Below are positions 24,452 to 26,393 of a stretch of DNA of 26,393 nucleotides, in pieces. The position numbers were made by a program, and so were the translations under genes. Where the stretch lies: contig JBNKSV010000033.1 in NCBI GenBank assembly GCA_050297535.1, positions 1 through 26,393 of the forward strand. Direction: 5' to 3'. A model generated the notes under the pieces. It worked only from the letters and a program-made list of their open reading frames with translations. It had not been told where the DNA came from and ran no database searches. The stretch comes from JAAGZL01 sp050297535 (lineage in GTDB: Bacteria > Pseudomonadota > Gammaproteobacteria > Chromatiales > Chromatiaceae). Within the stretch, counting starts at the first letter, position 1. Each line of letters starts with the position of its first letter.

Positions 24452-24599
24452 CATAAATATCAGTTGCTTGTGGCGTTATGTTTACCTACAGATTTGGTGT
24501 TTATTTCTACCAACATCCCAGTCCCACTTTGATTTCCTATCCTATTTAGCCCCAACCCCTGATATAGTTACCGCCATTCAAATCCTGGAGTGGTAGACA

Positions 24600-25253
24600 T
24601 TGGCGCTGGCGATATTTGATCTGGATAACACCCTGCTGGCAGGGGATTCCGACTATCTGTGGGGTACATTTCTGGTGGAAAACGGCCTGGTGGATGCAGA
24701 CTACTACGCCCGGGAAAATGAACGTTTCTACCGTGAATACGATGAGGGGACCCTGGATATCTTCGAATTCCTGCAATTCTCCCTAAGGCCGCTATGTGAA
24801 TTCGCACCGGAACTGCTGGAAGAGTTGCGTGCACGCTTCGTACAGGAAAAGATCGAGCCGATCATCCTGCCAGCGGGTCGTGACCTGATCGCAAAGCATA
24901 AAGAATCAGGCGATACCGCCATGATCATCACCGCCACCAACTCCTTCGTGACCAGCCCCATTGCCGTAAAACTTGGGATAGAACACCTGATCGCTACCGA
25001 GCCGGAGATGATAGACGGTCGCTATACCGGCAAGGTCGCGGGCGAACCCAGTTATCAGCAAGGCAAGGTCAAACGTCTGCAAGCCTGGTTGGCCGAGCAT
25101 GGTGAGACTTTGGCTGGAAGCAGCTTCTATAGCGACTCCCACAACGACATCCCACTGCTGGAACAGGTGGCAAGGCCGGTAGCGGTTGACCCGGACGCCA
25201 CCCTGGCCCAATATGCCGCATCCAAAGAATGGCCGATTATTAGCTTGAGATAG
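24600..25253 (+). CDS. HAD-IB family phosphatase
   Basis: A 217-residue haloacid-dehalogenase-type hydrolase of the phosphoserine phosphatase-like IB class. Motif I is FDLDNTLL (6-13; nucleophile D7, acid D9), motif II IITATNSF (about 103-110), a Lys near QQGKVKRLQ (about 155-163), and motif IV FYSDSHNDIPLLE (about 177-189). A helical cap is inserted between motifs I and II. It probably dephosphorylates a small metabolite; the substrate cannot be told, and CicA-like or SerB-like names would be guesses. The start is TTG 24600, with GGAG at 24587-24590, nine bases upstream. The YjdM gene follows after 13 bp. Confidence 0.88.
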   Translation: MALAIFDLDNTLLAGDSDYLWGTFLVENGLVDADYYARENERFYREYDEGTLDIFEFLQFSLRPLCEFAPELLEELRARFVQEKIEPIILPAGRDLIAKHKESGDTAMIITATNSFVTSPIAVKLGIEHLIATEPEMIDGRYTGKVAGEPSYQQGKVKRLQAWLAEHGETLAGSSFYSDSHNDIPLLEQVARPVAVDPDATLAQYAASKEWPIISLR

Positions 25254-25266
25254 AGAGAATTATACG

Positions 25267-25608
25267 ATGAGTGAATTACCCAACTGCCCAAAATGCGGAT
25301 CTGAATACACCTACCAGGATGGCGATATGTATATATGCCCGGAATGCGCCCATGAATGGTCGACTGAGGGAAATGCCGCTCAGGGTGAAGACGGACTGAT
25401 TGTCAAAGATTCCAACGGCACCCTGCTGCAGGACGGAGATTCCGTAACCGTGATCAAGGACCTGAAGGTGAAGGGCTCCTCCTCTGTGGTAAAGGTCGGC
25501 ACCAAGGTAAAGAACATCCGTCTGGTGGAAGGGGATCACGATATCGACTGCAAGATAGATGGCATCGGGGCCATGAAGCTGAAATCGGAGTTTGTTAAGA
25601 AGGCGTAG
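25267..25608 (+). CDS. yjdM: YjdM/PhnA-type zinc-ribbon protein
   Basis: A 113-residue protein. It starts with a zinc ribbon (CPKC at 7-10, CPEC at 24-27), followed by the PhnA domain: VKDSNGTLLQDGDSVTVIKD (about 46-65), KGSSSVVKVGTKVKNIRL, and a C-terminal IGAMKLKSEFVKK. It was named after the phosphonate locus of E. coli but is not a phosphonoacetate hydrolase; its role is unknown. A GAGAGA box precedes the ATG. It is 13 bp after the HAD gene and probably co-transcribed with it. Confidence 0.93.
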   Translation: MSELPNCPKCGSEYTYQDGDMYICPECAHEWSTEGNAAQGEDGLIVKDSNGTLLQDGDSVTVIKDLKVKGSSSVVKVGTKVKNIRLVEGDHDIDCKIDGIGAMKLKSEFVKKA

Positions 25609-25642
25609 AGAAAAGCTCCCTTCTCACCTTGGGGATCTCGGT

Positions 25643-25731
25643 ACCCCCTTGAGGGGTGGAAGGGCTGGGGATGAGGGGGTTGAACTCAGATATTCCCCTC
25701 ACCCTAACCCTCTCCCCTAAGGGGAGAGGGG
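25643..25731. repeat. Hairpin-rich interspersed repeat (REP-like)
   Basis: Three nested or successive dyads are present: ACCCC/GGGGT (25643-25657); TGAGGGG (25672-25678) with CCCCTCA (25695-25701); and CCCTCTCCCC (25708-25717) with GGGGAGAGGG (25721-25730) around a TAA loop. It fills most of the 203-bp gap between yjdM and the DUF455 gene. No T-run follows the hairpins, so it is not a standard terminator. A degenerate partial copy is at 11541-11582. Confidence 0.6.
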
Positions 25732-25811
25732 AACAATGTACACCGACACACAATAACCAACTATTTATAGCGTGCATGGTTCAATTCCGATAAAAACAAC
25801 ACCACACATCA

Positions 25812-26393
25812 TTGAACAACCTATTCCAACAAGCCAGACACTGCCTGCTACTCGCCAACCCCGACGAAAAGATGTCCTACACCATGGAGCTGTTCGCTGC
25901 CTGGGAGAACGGTACCCTGGAGTGGCAGGTTGGTGAAACTCCGGATTTAGATATCAACCCCGGTCGCCAGGATCGCCCCATCCTGGTCCCGCCCAAGGCG
26001 GTACCAAAACGCGGCTTTGGTTCCGAGACCCAGCGCGCCGCGCTGATCCACGCCCTCACCCACATCGAACTGACCGCCGTCGATCTAGCCTGGGATACCA
26101 TCTACCGTTACCGTGGCCTGCCCAGGGAATACTATGACGATTGGATCAGAACCGCTGCCGACGAGACCCGCCACTTCCTTGACCTGCGCGCCCGACTGCG
26201 CGCCATGGGTTTTGATTACGGCGACTTCGCTGCTCACAACAGACTGTGGCAACGCGCCGTGGAAACCGCTAACGACCTGATGGACCGCATGGCCATCGTG
26301 CATCGGGTAATGGAGGCGCGGGCGCTGGATGTGGTCCCAGGCATAATGGAACAATTCCGCACCATCGGTGATCCTGAGACAGCCGCCGTGTTA
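25812..26393 (+). CDS. DUF455 ferritin-like protein, N-terminal part (cut by window edge)
   Basis: The first 194 codons of a DUF455 (ferritin-like) protein. Reading starts at TTG 25812 (LNNLFQQARHCLLLANPDEK); an in-frame stop lies at 25791-25793, and the next ATG (M21, base 25872) would cut into the conserved N-terminus. Family features seen are VPPKAVPKRGFGS (about 58-70), the ferritin-like helix HALTHIELTAVDLAWD (about 78-93) and the second metal-helix ADETRHF (about 114-120), with Glu and His at di-iron-type positions. The function of the family is not established. No good ribosome binding site is visible before the TTG. Transcription could come from the upstream HAD-yjdM genes through the repeat or from an unseen promoter. 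Confidence 0.85.
   Translation, partial: MNNLFQQARHCLLLANPDEKMSYTMELFAAWENGTLEWQVGETPDLDINPGRQDRPILVPPKAVPKRGFGSETQRAALIHALTHIELTAVDLAWDTIYRYRGLPREYYDDWIRTAADETRHFLDLRARLRAMGFDYGDFAAHNRLWQRAVETANDLMDRMAIVHRVMEARALDVVPGIMEQFRTIGDPETAAVL

Noticed and set aside
25708..25730. Strong hairpin as rho-independent terminator for yjdM
   Set aside because: No T-run on either side, and it belongs to a larger repeat element with a second copy.
1..26393. tRNA, rRNA, insertion sequence or prophage genes
   Set aside because: None could be recognised on either strand.

Overview
The window reads as a chromosomal segment of a free-living Gram-negative bacterium, most likely a gammaproteobacterium. The rppH-ptsP pair, psd, a LemA/DUF2207 pair, a YadG/YadH-type ABC exporter, an LpxH-like phosphoesterase and a YejM-type membrane sulfatase-fold protein are all familiar from that class. 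Base composition looks moderate (about half GC by eye). I see no rRNA, tRNA, transposase, integrase or CRISPR array, and I do not assign a genus.

Region 1 (1-7500, all minus strand) holds two envelope systems. Transcribed first is a four-gene set: a membrane-anchored Sel1-like protein, a secreted vWA protein, an ABC ATPase and an FtsX-type permease. The last three resemble the periplasmic part of the type VI secretion (T6SS) kinase PpkA plus TagT and TagS. No kinase, phosphatase or T6SS gene is visible, so this may be a stand-alone relative of the TagST/PpkA surface-sensing pathway. It is followed by a type I secretion ABC exporter with a catalytically dead C39-like domain and the start of its HlyD-type adaptor, which runs off the left edge.

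Region 2 (7500-9800) has a secreted L,D-transpeptidase on the plus strand, a periplasmic SIMPL-domain protein on the minus strand, and between them a candidate small RNA with its own promoter-like boxes and terminator.

Region 3 (9780-13450, minus strand) encodes an LpxH-like metallophosphoesterase overlapping a GT4 glycosyltransferase, then a YadG/YadH ABC-2 exporter pair. Region 4 (13570-20960, plus strand) encodes phosphatidylserine decarboxylase, LemA, a DUF2207 membrane protein with a polyglycine tail, a YejM/LtaS-like membrane enzyme and a second ABC-2 exporter. Regions 3 and 4 together form an envelope and lipid island read outward from a short divergent promoter region at 13432-13577.

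Region 5 (20960-26393) has an orphan AT-rich membrane protein, the rppH-ptsP operon (minus), then a HAD phosphatase, YjdM/PhnA and a DUF455 protein (plus), the last cut by the right edge. Three of these genes appear to use TTG starts. Two families of interspersed repeats occur in intergenic spaces: a 10-bp-periodic TTTATTTGCG-type element (about 9741 and 21472) and a hairpin-rich CCCTCTCCCC-type element (about 11541 and 25643).
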